A stretch of 46,358 bases of DNA from an uncultured Luminiphilus sp. (GCA_938091995.1 CALKNZ010000089.1:1-46358); one strand, 5' to 3'; counted from the first letter of the stretch, positions 1 through 8,921 are shown. Made by a program: numbers and translations. The notes: generated by a model from the letters alone, not told the origin.

Positions 1-341
1 AAAATGTAATCATGGTTAAGTGCCGCGACCACGTTGGCGCACATATTACGTTCAGTAAGCGCTTGGCTCACCGCCGCGGTAAGACCAACGGCTTCTAAAT
101 CTGAGTAAACTTGCAAGGTTATTTTGGCAAACCTTTGCGCAGTACCGGTTCTGACTGAAGGGGCTGAGGTCTCCTTTTTAATGAGCGTTATGCCCTCAGA
201 CTCCTGAATGAGTGCAAATAGCGTTGTGGTATCGAGGGCGGGTAGGCTGCCGTTTGGAATACTTTCGAAAATCCACGGATCTGGTGATAACGTGGGGTGT
301 AAGTGGGTCAGCAGTGCGGAGCAGGTTTGTTGGCTGGGCAT
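1..341 (-). CDS. ACT domain-containing protein (DUF2241/ACT_7-like), 3' end cut by window edge
   Basis: An open frame runs from an ATG at 341 off the left edge, giving 113 residues without a stop. It begins MPSQQTCSALLTHLHPTL, then DPWIFESIP around residues 21-29, and reaches NVVAALNHDYIF at the truncated end. The closing N-V-x-A-x-x-x-H-D-x-x-F pattern and early 'W-x-F-E-S-I-P' match what I know of the small ACT-like regulatory proteins once called DUF2241, which are about 130 residues long. These are thought to bind small ligands such as amino acids; no specific role can be assigned. Only the last few residues should be missing. It is transcribed away from the acetyltransferase gene, and the 230 bp between them should hold both promoters. 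Confidence 0.7.
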   Translation of the reverse strand, partial: MPSQQTCSALLTHLHPTLSPDPWIFESIPNGSLPALDTTTLFALIQESEGITLIKKETSAPSVRTGTAQRFAKITLQVYSDLEAVGLTAAVSQALTERNMCANVVAALNHDYI

Positions 342-571
342 GGCATAGGTCTCTCAACAAGGTACTGTAGGTGCGTCAAAAATAATGTCTCGCTGACGCT
401 TTGGTTGCAGTTTTTGTTGACCTCAGCGTTCCATACATCGGTCTTCAATGTCTATTGATAATGTTGTGAGTCCGTTTTAGTCCTGGAGGCCGTTGGCAGG
501 TTGACCAGTGTAGATTTCGGTGTCCCGATATACTGTCTTGGTAATACCGGTTGTCAGTTAATGGAGTTTAA

Positions 572-1057
572 ATGAACCAAGTCTTCGAAATTTCCCGAGC
601 AGCTCCCCAGGACATTATTCATATAATCCGCTTTATTCGTGAATTGGCCGACTATGAACGTGCATTAGAGCTGGTAGACGCTACTGAGGAAGATCTTAAA
701 AAAGCACTATTCGGTGAATCCCCAAAAGTGTGGGCCGACATTTGTCGTTGCGATGGCGAGCCGATCGGTTTTGCGCTGTATTTTTTTAATTTCTCGACCT
801 GGGTTGGACGTCACGGTTTATTTCTGGAAGACCTCTATGTCTCACCGGAGCACCGGGGTAGTGGCGCGGGAAAGGCGTTATTTAAACATCTCGCTCGGGT
901 TGCTCTGGCAAATGACTGTGGACGTTTTGAATGGAATGTTTTGAAGTGGAATGAACCCGCAATAAATTTTTACGAGGCTTTTGGAGCTAAGCCCCAATCG
1001 GAATGGGTTGGCTATCGCTTGTCGGGATCTGCCCTGGCGGCACTTGCAGGCGCCTAG
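572..1057 (+). CDS. GNAT family N-acetyltransferase (diamine acetyltransferase-like)
   Basis: A 161-residue single-domain GNAT acetyltransferase, which transfers acetyl from acetyl-CoA to an amine. The acetyl-CoA pyrophosphate loop R/Q-x-x-G-x-G/A is seen as HRGSGAGKALF (R95-G100), preceded by the beta4 strand LFLEDLYVSPEH. The C-terminal NxPAINFYEAFGA segment (about 128-139) is the usual GNAT 'N..a..FYe..GF' element. The overall pattern resembles spermidine/spermine acetyltransferase-type enzymes, including the L-E-D-L-Y-V strand, but the acceptor amine is not determined. The start is supported by GGAG at 562-565, 6 bases before the ATG. It appears monocistronic. A nested inverted repeat about 100 bp downstream may end the transcript. 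Confidence 0.85.
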   Translation: MNQVFEISRAAPQDIIHIIRFIRELADYERALELVDATEEDLKKALFGESPKVWADICRCDGEPIGFALYFFNFSTWVGRHGLFLEDLYVSPEHRGSGAGKALFKHLARVALANDCGRFEWNVLKWNEPAINFYEAFGAKPQSEWVGYRLSGSALAALAGA

Positions 1058-1152
1058 ATTTTCACAAGATCGGCATTTCCAGAAAACTACCTGCTGGCCT
1101 TCGTCGGGTTCGGCCCTTTGTGACTTTGCGCTAAATTTTGGTAGGCTAACTT

Positions 1153-1191
1153 ACACCCAGCGGGGGTGATGGAGCTCCATGAGATGGGTGT
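1153..1191. repeat. Nested inverted repeat downstream of the acetyltransferase gene
   Basis: Outer arms ACACCCA (1153-1159) and TGGGTGT (1185-1191) are perfectly complementary and enclose a perfect 12-bp palindrome, ATGGAGCTCCAT (1169-1180). The sequence GGTTTTAAC follows. This could be a transcription end for the acetyltransferase gene or an operator for the lipoprotein gene at 1297. The T-run is short, so an intrinsic terminator is only a possibility. Confidence 0.3.
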
Positions 1192-1296
1192 GGTTTTAAC
1201 ATGCAAATATACGGGTGCGTTCTACGGCCATTTGAGGGAGTGCATTAACGGGCTCTATCATCACCGAAGCATCTATTGCTGAAAGAGCGTTAGATT

Positions 1297-2841
1297 GTGA
1301 TAACGACTGATCTAATCACAGCGACGCATAGTCGCCCGATTACCGGATTAATTTTGGCGCTGATGCTAGCCAGTTGCGCCACTGCACCGGTGGTGACTGA
1401 CAAACCTAAGGCTTATTTCGATGATCGAGGCTACACGGCGTCACCCTTAGCGGCGCTGTCTCAGTCGCAGTCGAATTCTGGGGTGGCTTTACTGGCTGAC
1501 CCCGGTGAAGCTCTGCAAGCTAGGCTTTATATGGCCGAACTGGCGCAAACCACGCTTGATTTGCAGTATTACCTTTGGCAGGCCGATGACAGTGGTATGG
1601 CGTTGACGTCTGAGGTTTTGGCTGCGGCTGACCGAGGCGTACGTGTTCGTATATTGCTCGATGATATTTATCATTCAGGTCGGGATTCAGCCTATGGGAC
1701 ATTAAATGCGCACCCCAATATTGAGGTGCGCATTTTTAATCCTATGGGTAATCGCGGCGCTGCTAAAAGCTCTAATTATGTCCTGAATAAAAAGACGCTT
1801 AATTATCGTATGCACAATAAGATTTTTCTGGTGGATGGCGTTGCGGTTATTCTCGGAGGTCGCAACATTGGCGATGAGTATTTTGGCCGAAACCCCAGTT
1901 TTAATTTTCAAGATATGGATGCAATCGCGATGGGAGCCGTGGCCCGAGAGGCCGGTTCCGCTTTTGATCTATTTTGGAATGCGGAGCTCGCGATACCTGT
2001 GGAGGCATTTGGAGGTTTAGACCCTTACAAGATCGATCCTGCCCAGTTGGATAGGCTGGAGGCGGCGCGGCAGCGGGTGCGCCCAGTCACGGAGACCAGT
2101 AATGAGGTCTCATCCGCCGCTGACACTTGGTTGAGCGCACTGTCGGATAACTTGCTATGGACCGAAGCTCAGGTTGTCGTTGATCGGCCTGATCGCGGTA
2201 TGGAGTATCCCGATACGGCATTCACGAAATTTACTGAAGATCCTAGTTTTTATCCGACGGAATCTCTGGTGATTCAAACGGCTTACTTAATCCCTAATGG
2301 TCCGGTATTGGAAGACCTAGCCAATGTGAGTGGCACCGGCGTTAAGGTAAAAATACTGACAAATTCGGCACTTTCAACAAACCATAAGTCTGTTCACGCC
2401 TACTACGCGCCCTATCGAAAACCATTGCTGAGGGCAGATATAGCGCTCTATGAGCTTAAGGGTACGGGTGCTCTAGCGGCCTATTTGGATCGAGTTGGGG
2501 ATGATGCCCACGCGGGGCTGCACACCAAAGCCATGGTCATCGATGAGCGGATCAGTGTTATCGGGTCCTATAATATGGATCCGCGTTCTCGGGTATGGAA
2601 TTCGGAAATCGCTTTGGTGGTCGATGACATGACGTTTGCCTCTGAGGTCGCTCAGGAAATGGCGCGAGATTTCGATCCTGAGGCGGCTTGGCTATTGTCT
2701 CTCGATCAAAAGGGAGAGCTATTGTGGAGTGGAGAGTCGGGGGGGGATGTTGTTGAATGGGACCTCGATCCAGGTAGTAGTTGGTGGGACCGATTTCTCT
2801 GGCGCATAATAGGGCTCTTCCCATTTGAGAACGAGTTGTAG
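1297..2841 (+). CDS. Phospholipase D / cardiolipin synthase-like lipoprotein
   Basis: A 514-residue PLD-superfamily protein with two HKD (HxKxxxxD) motifs: HNKIFLVD at H173/K175/D180 with downstream GGRN, and HTKAMVID at H409/K411/D416 with downstream GSYNMDPRS. The paired motifs form one active site working through a phospho-histidine intermediate. The family includes the ClsC/YmdC-type cardiolipin synthases, which join phosphatidyl groups of phospholipids, and the length is close to ClsC (about 470). The N-terminus is a lipoprotein signal with lipobox LASC (Cys27), so the enzyme should be anchored in the periplasm. This is unlike typical ClsC and leaves phospholipid turnover as an alternative. 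The start is GTG at 1297 with only a weak ribosome site. It has no close operon partner. Confidence 0.82.
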   Translation: MITTDLITATHSRPITGLILALMLASCATAPVVTDKPKAYFDDRGYTASPLAALSQSQSNSGVALLADPGEALQARLYMAELAQTTLDLQYYLWQADDSGMALTSEVLAAADRGVRVRILLDDIYHSGRDSAYGTLNAHPNIEVRIFNPMGNRGAAKSSNYVLNKKTLNYRMHNKIFLVDGVAVILGGRNIGDEYFGRNPSFNFQDMDAIAMGAVAREAGSAFDLFWNAELAIPVEAFGGLDPYKIDPAQLDRLEAARQRVRPVTETSNEVSSAADTWLSALSDNLLWTEAQVVVDRPDRGMEYPDTAFTKFTEDPSFYPTESLVIQTAYLIPNGPVLEDLANVSGTGVKVKILTNSALSTNHKSVHAYYAPYRKPLLRADIALYELKGTGALAAYLDRVGDDAHAGLHTKAMVIDERISVIGSYNMDPRSRVWNSEIALVVDDMTFASEVAQEMARDFDPEAAWLLSLDQKGELLWSGESGGDVVEWDLDPGSSWWDRFLWRIIGLFPFENEL

Positions 2842-2951
2842 CGCTGGTCTGTGACATCAAAGATTTGATCATAGAAGCGTTCTGCGCAATGGATAAACGC
2901 CGCGGTTAGTCTCTTATATCGCACTATTTAACAAATTGAGTACAGAGTTTC

Positions 2952-5420
2952 ATGAAAGGAATACTGATACGTCATTGCTTGCTCCTAGTCGCGCTGATTT
3001 GGGCTCCCATAGGTGTAGCTGAAGAAAGCAAGGAAGAGGTGGGTAGTGGCCGGGTTGCCTTTGCTCAGCTTGGCCAAGAGCTGCCTGATGCTAATAGTTA
3101 TCGCACTGCATCGGGAGCTCCCGGTCACGCCTACTGGCAACAACGTGCAGACTACAAAATTAGTGCCGTACTTGATGCGCCTGCACGTCGGATTTCTGCG
3201 TCGGCCGATATTGGATATACCAATAACAGTCCCGACACCCTGACCTATATTTGGCTGCAGTTGGATCAGAATCGTTTTCGTAAAGACTCATTGGACCAAC
3301 GCTCTCGAACGGTGAGTAAAGATCAGGTCAGTTACGGGACGCTCCGAGAACAACAATCCTATGCCGATACCACCTACGGCTATGAAGGGCTGCTATTTAT
3401 GGATGACCAGGGTCAACCCATGGCAGCGACGTTGGTCGATACCATGGCACGCCTAGATCTCAGTCGCCCGCTGTCTCCCGGGGAGCGACTCGAGTTTTCC
3501 GTGAATTGGCACTTTAATGTTCTTGAGGAGGTGGCGGTAGGTAGCCGTGGGGGCTACGAATATTTCGAAGAAACCAACACGCAGCTGTTTTTTTTAGCGC
3601 AATGGTTTCCGCGGCTTGCGGCTTATACCGACTACGCTGGCTGGCAAAATAAAGCGTTTTTAGGTCGGGGTGAATTTACCCTGGAGTTTGGCGACTACGA
3701 GGTGGCCCTAACCGTTCCAGACAATCATGTTGTGTCGGCAACCGGTGTTCTCGCCAATCCCGAGGTCGTGCTGTCCTCCGAGCAGCGCAGCAGGCTCGAC
3801 GCTATAAATAGTCAAAAGCCGCAATTTATCGTGACCCCAGAAGAGGCCTTGGCGAATGAAAAAACTCAGTCTTCGGGGGAAAAAACCTGGATCTACAAGG
3901 CGGAGAACGTCCGAGATTTTGCCTGGGCAAGTTCCGCTAAATTTATTTGGGACGCAATGATTCACGAACAGCCCGGAGCCCAATACGCTTCCGTGCTGGC
4001 GATGTCTTTTTACCCTAATGAAGCTGAGCCGGTGTGGTCTCAGTACTCGACCCAAGCAGTGGTCCACACGCTGGATGTCTACAGTCGATTTTCATTCGAT
4101 TACCCCTATCCCACAGCCCAGTCGGTGAATACCTGGGAGGGGGGTGGAATGGAATATCCTATGATTACCTTTAATGGTTATCGACCCGACCCACCGCGGG
4201 CGAAGCCGGAGAAGCCCGAGTCGGCGGAGACTCGCGCTAACGAGGCGCGGGCGTACTCTCGCCGAGTTAAATACGGTTTGATTGGTGTGATCATTCATGA
4301 AATTGGGCACATCTATTTTCCGATGATCGTGAACTCTGATGAACGTCAGTGGACCTGGATGGACGAGGGACTGAATACATTCCTAGAATACATGGCAGAG
4401 TTGGAATGGGAGGAGGACTATCCGGCCTTTCGAGATGACACGAATATTCTGGATTATATTCCGGGCTATATGACCTCGGAAAATCAGGTGCCCGTGATGA
4501 CGCAATCTGATTCTATTCTGCAGTTTGGTCCCAACGCCTATGTGAAGCCAGCTGCGGCACTCACGGTTCTGCGTGAGACCGTCATGGGACGTGAGCTATT
4601 TGACTTTGCCTTTCGCGAATACGCCCAACGCTGGAAATTCAAACGTCCAACCCCTGCAGATTTTTTCCGCACAATGGAGGATGCATCTGGAGTTGACCTC
4701 GATTGGTTTTGGCGCGCTTGGTTTTACGGCACTGATCACGTCGACGTGGCCCTTAAAGATATCCGCGTTTACCGATTGAAAAGTGACGACCCAGACATCG
4801 ATGCACCGTTAGACCGTATGGAAGCGTCCCGGGATAAACCTGAACCCGTGACTGTGCTGCGCAATCGAGAAGAAGGGCGTATCCCTCGCGAGAGTCGCTT
4901 CGATGAGTTAGAGGATCTTTATAGCAATAACGATCGATTTACTGTGACTAACAAGGATCGTAATGAGGCGCTAAAAGCCTACAAAAAGTTGGAGCCCTGG
5001 GAGCAGGCAGTGCTCGCTAGAGCGCTCGAAGAAGACCCCATGTTTTATTTTTTAGACTTTGAGAATGTCGGGGGAGTGCCGTCGCCGATCCCTCTGGAGA
5101 TTTACTATGAAGATGGCTCAAGTCGAAGGTTAATGATCCCTGCGGAAATTTGGCGTCAAAATGCGAAGAAGGTAACTCATCGATTGGTGGAGGCCATGCC
5201 CATTGCGTATGTGCAGATTGATGGAGCCCATCAAACTGCTGACACAAATTACGCGAATAACCGTTTCCCTCCAGAAATCCGAGCATCGAGGCTGAAGACC
5301 TATAAGCGCGATAGGGAAACTCGTAATTTGATGGCAGACCTTTTGGTGGAGCTCAAGAAAAAATCGGGTGAAGGAACCGAGCAGGGCAGCCATGTCGAAC
5401 TTGAAGCGGTTCAAGACTGA
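2952..5420 (+). CDS. M1 family (gluzincin) zinc metallopeptidase, exported
   Basis: An 822-residue protein with a clear signal peptide (about residues 1-23, MKGILIRHCLLLVALIWAP, cleavage near GVA-EE). The M1 zinc site HExxH-x18-E is present as HEIGH (H449, E450, H453) and E472 in WTWMDEGLNTFLEY. The exopeptidase substrate-binding element GGMEY-P (GAMEN-like) lies about 50 residues before the zinc site. M1 enzymes are aminopeptidases that trim N-terminal residues from peptides; this one should act in the periplasm or outer envelope. The C-terminal quarter is charged, with little recognisable structure. The following gene encodes a DUF6702-like secreted protein starting within 12 bp, and I recall the two families as frequent neighbours, so they are probably cotranscribed. 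Confidence 0.9.
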   Translation: MKGILIRHCLLLVALIWAPIGVAEESKEEVGSGRVAFAQLGQELPDANSYRTASGAPGHAYWQQRADYKISAVLDAPARRISASADIGYTNNSPDTLTYIWLQLDQNRFRKDSLDQRSRTVSKDQVSYGTLREQQSYADTTYGYEGLLFMDDQGQPMAATLVDTMARLDLSRPLSPGERLEFSVNWHFNVLEEVAVGSRGGYEYFEETNTQLFFLAQWFPRLAAYTDYAGWQNKAFLGRGEFTLEFGDYEVALTVPDNHVVSATGVLANPEVVLSSEQRSRLDAINSQKPQFIVTPEEALANEKTQSSGEKTWIYKAENVRDFAWASSAKFIWDAMIHEQPGAQYASVLAMSFYPNEAEPVWSQYSTQAVVHTLDVYSRFSFDYPYPTAQSVNTWEGGGMEYPMITFNGYRPDPPRAKPEKPESAETRANEARAYSRRVKYGLIGVIIHEIGHIYFPMIVNSDERQWTWMDEGLNTFLEYMAELEWEEDYPAFRDDTNILDYIPGYMTSENQVPVMTQSDSILQFGPNAYVKPAAALTVLRETVMGRELFDFAFREYAQRWKFKRPTPADFFRTMEDASGVDLDWFWRAWFYGTDHVDVALKDIRVYRLKSDDPDIDAPLDRMEASRDKPEPVTVLRNREEGRIPRESRFDELEDLYSNNDRFTVTNKDRNEALKAYKKLEPWEQAVLARALEEDPMFYFLDFENVGGVPSPIPLEIYYEDGSSRRLMIPAEIWRQNAKKVTHRLVEAMPIAYVQIDGAHQTADTNYANNRFPPEIRASRLKTYKRDRETRNLMADLLVELKKKSGEGTEQGSHVELEAVQD

Positions 5421-5425
5421 AGTTA

Positions 5426-6124
5426 TTGAAAATGACAGCGCTTAATGGTCGTAGCCCTCAAGAAGTTATGCTCAATAGGTGGTGTGTTTTTGTCAGGCCT
5501 GATCAACGAAGGCCTGTTCAAGGTAGGGGTCGACCAGAGCATCGGCCACTTCCAGCGTTAGGGACGCTCGCAAGCATAGGGATACGTTCAAAGGCAGAAG
5601 TACCCTTAAAGGCAGCAGCATCCTCGAAGATAGAAGCGCTCTTTGACTATTGCTCTATCCAGTTTTTCGGCTGTGCGTTGGCGGCGCTGCTACTACTGTG
5701 GGCACAAGCTGGTGAGGCTCACCGTGAGCATGGTGTATGGACAGAGCTGATCTGGTCAGAGGACCGGTTTGAAATTACGCATCATATGCACCTGCAGGAT
5801 GCCCACTCAGTTTTAGCGGGGTTAGATGCCGACACAGGCCTCGATAGTCCCGAGGGCTTGGCGCGTCTGGCGCTGTACGTTGAGGATCGTTTTTCGCTGG
5901 TTTACGGTGGCGAAACTGTCCCGCTTGATTTGCTTGGGGCTGAGGCGGAGGGAGACTTTTTGTATGTATTTCAAGAGTGGCCGATTGCAGAGCCCATCGA
6001 GATGCCGCAAATTAAAAGCACCCTACTGGAAGACATACACCCCGACGCCAAGACTTGGGTTCGTATAGAAGCGCCGGGCCTAAACCGAGCCTGGGCAGTG
6101 GGTGACCCTGATTCGAGAAGGTAA
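5426..6124 (+). CDS. DUF6702-like secreted protein, start uncertain
   Basis: The frame opens 5 bp after the M1 peptidase stop (TTG 5426, ATG 5432). The C-terminal 140 residues begin AHREHGVWTELIWSEDRFEI and contain HHMHLQDAHSVL and a closing acidic beta-rich region. This matches the DUF6702 type, small secreted proteins found next to M1 peptidases; the function is unknown. A hydrophobic stretch (FFGCALAALLLLWAQAGEA, about residues 75-95) looks like the real signal peptide. The 70 residues before it are rich in Arg, Pro and Ala and look non-coding in style, yet I find no good in-frame start closer to the signal. Either the leader is translated, an unusual start codon is used, or a sequence error or frameshift lies in 5430-5640. 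Confidence 0.6.
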   Translation: MKMTALNGRSPQEVMLNRWCVFVRPDQRRPVQGRGRPEHRPLPALGTLASIGIRSKAEVPLKAAASSKIEALFDYCSIQFFGCALAALLLLWAQAGEAHREHGVWTELIWSEDRFEITHHMHLQDAHSVLAGLDADTGLDSPEGLARLALYVEDRFSLVYGGETVPLDLLGAEAEGDFLYVFQEWPIAEPIEMPQIKSTLLEDIHPDAKTWVRIEAPGLNRAWAVGDPDSRR

Positions 6125-6183
6125 GACTGATAGATCTGCTCAAAGTTGTGGCGGTTTACTTGGTTGCCGCTGTGAAGCCTTCA

Positions 6184-7395
6184 CTAAGTCACGGTGGCTC
6201 GTTGTGAAAACCGTTGCTCACGATATATGCCCGATTTTAATATATCGGCAAGAGTTGTGACGGCAATGTTGATGTCAGCACGCTGGTTATACAGCGGTGC
6301 GATGCCAAAGCGAATAATGTCAGGCTCGCGAAAGTCGACAATCACCCCGCGCTCAATTAACGCCTGACTAATCGGGAAACCGTGTTCGAGACGCAAACTG
6401 ACTTGCGAGCCCCGCCTTTGCGCTTCCCCCGGTGTTAAGCACTCAATGCCCGACGTCACCGGATTGTTGGCCAATTGGTCCATTAAGTATTGCGTTAGGG
6501 CCAGGCTCTGTTGGCGCAGCGTCTTTATAGTGACGGTCTCAAAGACCGATAAGGCAGCTTGAGCCGCCGCCATGGCAATGACACTTTGGGTCCCGGTTAG
6601 AAATCTGGTGATGCCTGGCGCGGGTCGGTAATTGGGTTCAAAGGCGAAGCGATCGGCATGCCCCATCCATCCAGGTAGGGGATTGGTCGCGCTTTGATGC
6701 CGCTTGGCAATGTACAGAAATCCCGGAGAGCCTGGGCCTGCGTTGAGAAATTTATAGGTGCAGCCCACGGCCATATCCACATGATGGCGATTTAATTCGG
6801 CTTCGATAACCCCTGCGCTGTGGGCGAGATCCCAAAGTACCAAAGCACCCTGAGCCTGAGCCCTAGCAGTAATCTCCGGCAAGTTCCGTAGCGTGCCAGT
6901 TCGAAAATTGACATGAGAAAGGGACAATACGGCGACATTGCTAAAGTCCAGCGTCTCTAGCGTATTTATCTCGACGGCCTCAACTTGGCAACGCTGTGGG
7001 CCCAATAGGTTTGCCAGTCCTCCAGCAATGTAATTGTCGGTGGGGAAGTGTCCCGCCTCGGTTATAATTCGGATACGTGGCGCATTAAGTTCTAGGGCCG
7101 CGGCCAGACCTTTAAAAAGATTGATCGAAAGATTATCGCAACATAAAACTTCCCCGGGGCCAGCACCAATCAGTTGGGCGATACGATCGCCTACGGTACT
7201 GGGCAGGTTAATCCAGTCGTGCTTGTTCCAACCCGCTATTAGGTCTTCACCCCATTGGCGGCTAACGACGGTGTCAAGGTGACGTCTGACGGTATCGTGG
7301 AGGGCGCCTAGGGAATTACCGTCGAGATAAACACGCTGTGCAGATAAATGAAATCCAGCACGAATCGTCGCCAATGCCTCGTCGGTATTAGTCAT
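6184..7395 (-). CDS. kynU: Kynureninase
   Basis: A 403-residue PLP enzyme of fold type I that cleaves kynurenine to anthranilate and alanine in tryptophan breakdown. Seen: RVYLDGNSLG (21-30), FPTDNY (117-122), WDLAHSAG (188-195) containing the PLP-pyridine aspartate, and GCTYKFLNAGPGSPGFLYI with the Schiff-base lysine at K215. These are the hallmark kynureninase segments, and the length matches the family (about 400-420). The start ATG overlaps the stop of the upstream HGGxW hydrolase gene by 8 bp, so the two are translationally coupled. That pairing supports a kynurenine-pathway assignment for both. No tryptophan 2,3-dioxygenase gene lies in the window. Confidence 0.92.
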   Translation of the reverse strand: MTNTDEALATIRAGFHLSAQRVYLDGNSLGALHDTVRRHLDTVVSRQWGEDLIAGWNKHDWINLPSTVGDRIAQLIGAGPGEVLCCDNLSINLFKGLAAALELNAPRIRIITEAGHFPTDNYIAGGLANLLGPQRCQVEAVEINTLETLDFSNVAVLSLSHVNFRTGTLRNLPEITARAQAQGALVLWDLAHSAGVIEAELNRHHVDMAVGCTYKFLNAGPGSPGFLYIAKRHQSATNPLPGWMGHADRFAFEPNYRPAPGITRFLTGTQSVIAMAAAQAALSVFETVTIKTLRQQSLALTQYLMDQLANNPVTSGIECLTPGEAQRRGSQVSLRLEHGFPISQALIERGVIVDFREPDIIRFGIAPLYNQRADINIAVTTLADILKSGIYREQRFSQRATVT

Positions 7396-8290
7396 CGCTT
7401 TGACGGCCTGTTTGGGTCAAATTTCGCAAGGTTTCCAGTACCTGACTGAAGGCTGCGGTGCCCGGGTGGATGAGATCGAAATGTCCCGATTTGGCAATGA
7501 TTTGAGTGTGGGCTTTGGTAAAGCCCGTCAGTTGATCTAAGCCCACAATGGTGTCGGCGTCGCCGACAATTAAACGTATGGGTTTGGGAAACACTTTGTC
7601 ATGGACCGTTGCCAAGGCATAGCGATCCGGGTGTGACTCTGGTGGTCCGCCCATAAATTCCGCAACCATGCTTGGACAGGAGCCGGTTTGTTGCCCATAG
7701 GTCGTTAAATCGGTAATGGCCGCCAAGGCCATAGCACCTTTGATGGGCAGGGTAGGGTCAGCGGCGACCAAAAGGGCAAGGTGGCCCCCTGCGGAGTGGC
7801 CGATTAGCCAGGGTTCTTCGCCACTAAGGGCGGCAACTTGCTGGGTAGCTCGCACAATATCGTCGACCGACCCCGGCCAGCCACCCCCCGGGTCTCCAAC
7901 CCGACGATATTCAGTGAGCCACACGTGGTATCCAGCAAGTGCCAACGCGGTGGCCATGGGTATGGCGTGCTGGCGATCATAAGCGCTGGACCAGCAACCA
8001 CCGTGAACGATGAGTAGAGTTGCACGGGGACTTACCGGTGATTGGAAGTAGAGCAGAGTTTGCTGTGCGGCTTGGCCATAGGTAAAGGATTGGGTTGCTG
8101 TGCTGCCAATGGGTAAGGCCAGTAGGTCGTCGAAAGAGACGGGCATGGAGACCCCAGCATTGTCTGGTGGCGTCGCCGTATCAGCGTTTGAAGACAGGGC
8201 GCTGCTACATGCCATGCCGCCTAAAAGTATGGCGGTGCACAGCCAGCGCACTGCGGCGCACCCCGAGTGCTGAAGGGCGTATTGATTCAT
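7388..8290 (-). CDS. Exported alpha/beta hydrolase with HGGxW motif, candidate kynurenine formamidase
   Basis: With the start at ATG 8290 the protein has 300 residues. It carries HGGCW (96-100), the oxyanion motif HGGxW known from BNA7/arylformamidase-type kynurenine formamidases, then a nucleophile elbow GHSAGGH with Ser166, VGDADT for the acid and SGHFDLIHPG with the catalytic His. Direct overlap with kynU suggests it hydrolyses N-formylkynurenine, feeding kynureninase. Odd point: a hydrophobic leader (LCTAILLGGMAC) looks like a signal or imperfect lipobox, which would place the enzyme outside the cytoplasm, unexpected for this pathway. The frame extends upstream to 8377, but that would overlap the HD gene by 68 bp, so 8290 is preferred. 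An esterase or dipeptidase role is the alternative. Confidence 0.7.
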   Translation of the reverse strand: MNQYALQHSGCAAVRWLCTAILLGGMACSSALSSNADTATPPDNAGVSMPVSFDDLLALPIGSTATQSFTYGQAAQQTLLYFQSPVSPRATLLIVHGGCWSSAYDRQHAIPMATALALAGYHVWLTEYRRVGDPGGGWPGSVDDIVRATQQVAALSGEEPWLIGHSAGGHLALLVAADPTLPIKGAMALAAITDLTTYGQQTGSCPSMVAEFMGGPPESHPDRYALATVHDKVFPKPIRLIVGDADTIVGLDQLTGFTKAHTQIIAKSGHFDLIHPGTAAFSQVLETLRNLTQTGRQSDD

Positions 8291-8309
8291 GCCTTGTAGC
8301 CGTAATGAC

Positions 8310-8921
8310 TCAGGCCTCAGCGACCTCATACATGCCGTTATTCTCACGCATGTACATCGACTGTTTTGGCTTGGCAAAAACCCGTTCCATCATGGGTTCA
8401 AAAAAGCTGAGTGGAAACGTCTCAGCCTCTGGATCGAAGGCAGGTGCGTCGTATTTTTCGATAAATTCTAGCGTGTAGTCGTATAGAGGGTGGTCCCGGT
8501 ACTGGTCGCGCATATTGCGATCCAGTCCCAAGTGGTGCAGGAAGTAATAGCCCTGAAATTCGGCATGATGCCGCACCATCCAAGCGTTATCTTCGCTGAC
8601 GAAAGGCTCAAGAATTGTCGCTGCAATATCGGCATGGTTGGCAGGACCAAGGGTATCGCCGATATCATGAAGTAGGGCGCAGACCACATACTCCTCATCT
8701 TTACCATCTTTATGCGCTAATGTTGCGGTCTGTAAACAGTGGGCTAGGCGATCAATCGGAAAGCCGCCACAATCGCCCTCGAGAAGCTTAAGGTGCGCCA
8801 AAAGGCGTCCGCATAAGCCTTTTGCATGCTGCGCGGCTTCACCACCAATGATGGTCCAATCTTCTACTGTGCCGTCTTTCATGTGGTGAAATTTGGCGCG
8901 CTGCTCGTTTGCTGCTTGCAT
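8310..8921 (-). CDS. HD-domain protein, PhnZ/TmpB-like oxygenase or phosphohydrolase
   Basis: A 203-residue HD-domain protein. Metal-binding residues visible are H61 (DRLAHCLQTATLA), the HD pair H85-D86 (ALLHDIGD), H96 (GPANHADIA) and H118-H119 (MVRHHAEFQGYYFLHHLGLD). The H...HD...H...H layout with a small all-helical domain resembles the PhnZ/TmpB and myo-inositol oxygenase group, where HD proteins bind a mixed-valent di-iron centre, more than classical nucleotide phosphohydrolases. I cannot decide the reaction. It is first in a minus-strand run with the hydrolase and kynU, 19 bp upstream of the hydrolase start. The ribosome site on the minus strand (AGGAGGACAG just before the ATG) is strong. 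Confidence 0.65.
   Translation of the reverse strand: MQAANEQRAKFHHMKDGTVEDWTIIGGEAAQHAKGLCGRLLAHLKLLEGDCGGFPIDRLAHCLQTATLAHKDGKDEEYVVCALLHDIGDTLGPANHADIAATILEPFVSEDNAWMVRHHAEFQGYYFLHHLGLDRNMRDQYRDHPLYDYTLEFIEKYDAPAFDPEAETFPLSFFEPMMERVFAKPKQSMYMRENNGMYEVAEA

Noticed and set aside
480-560. TTGACC and TATACT upstream of the acetyltransferase gene as a promoter
   Set aside because: The spacing is 22 bp, too long for a sigma-70 promoter.
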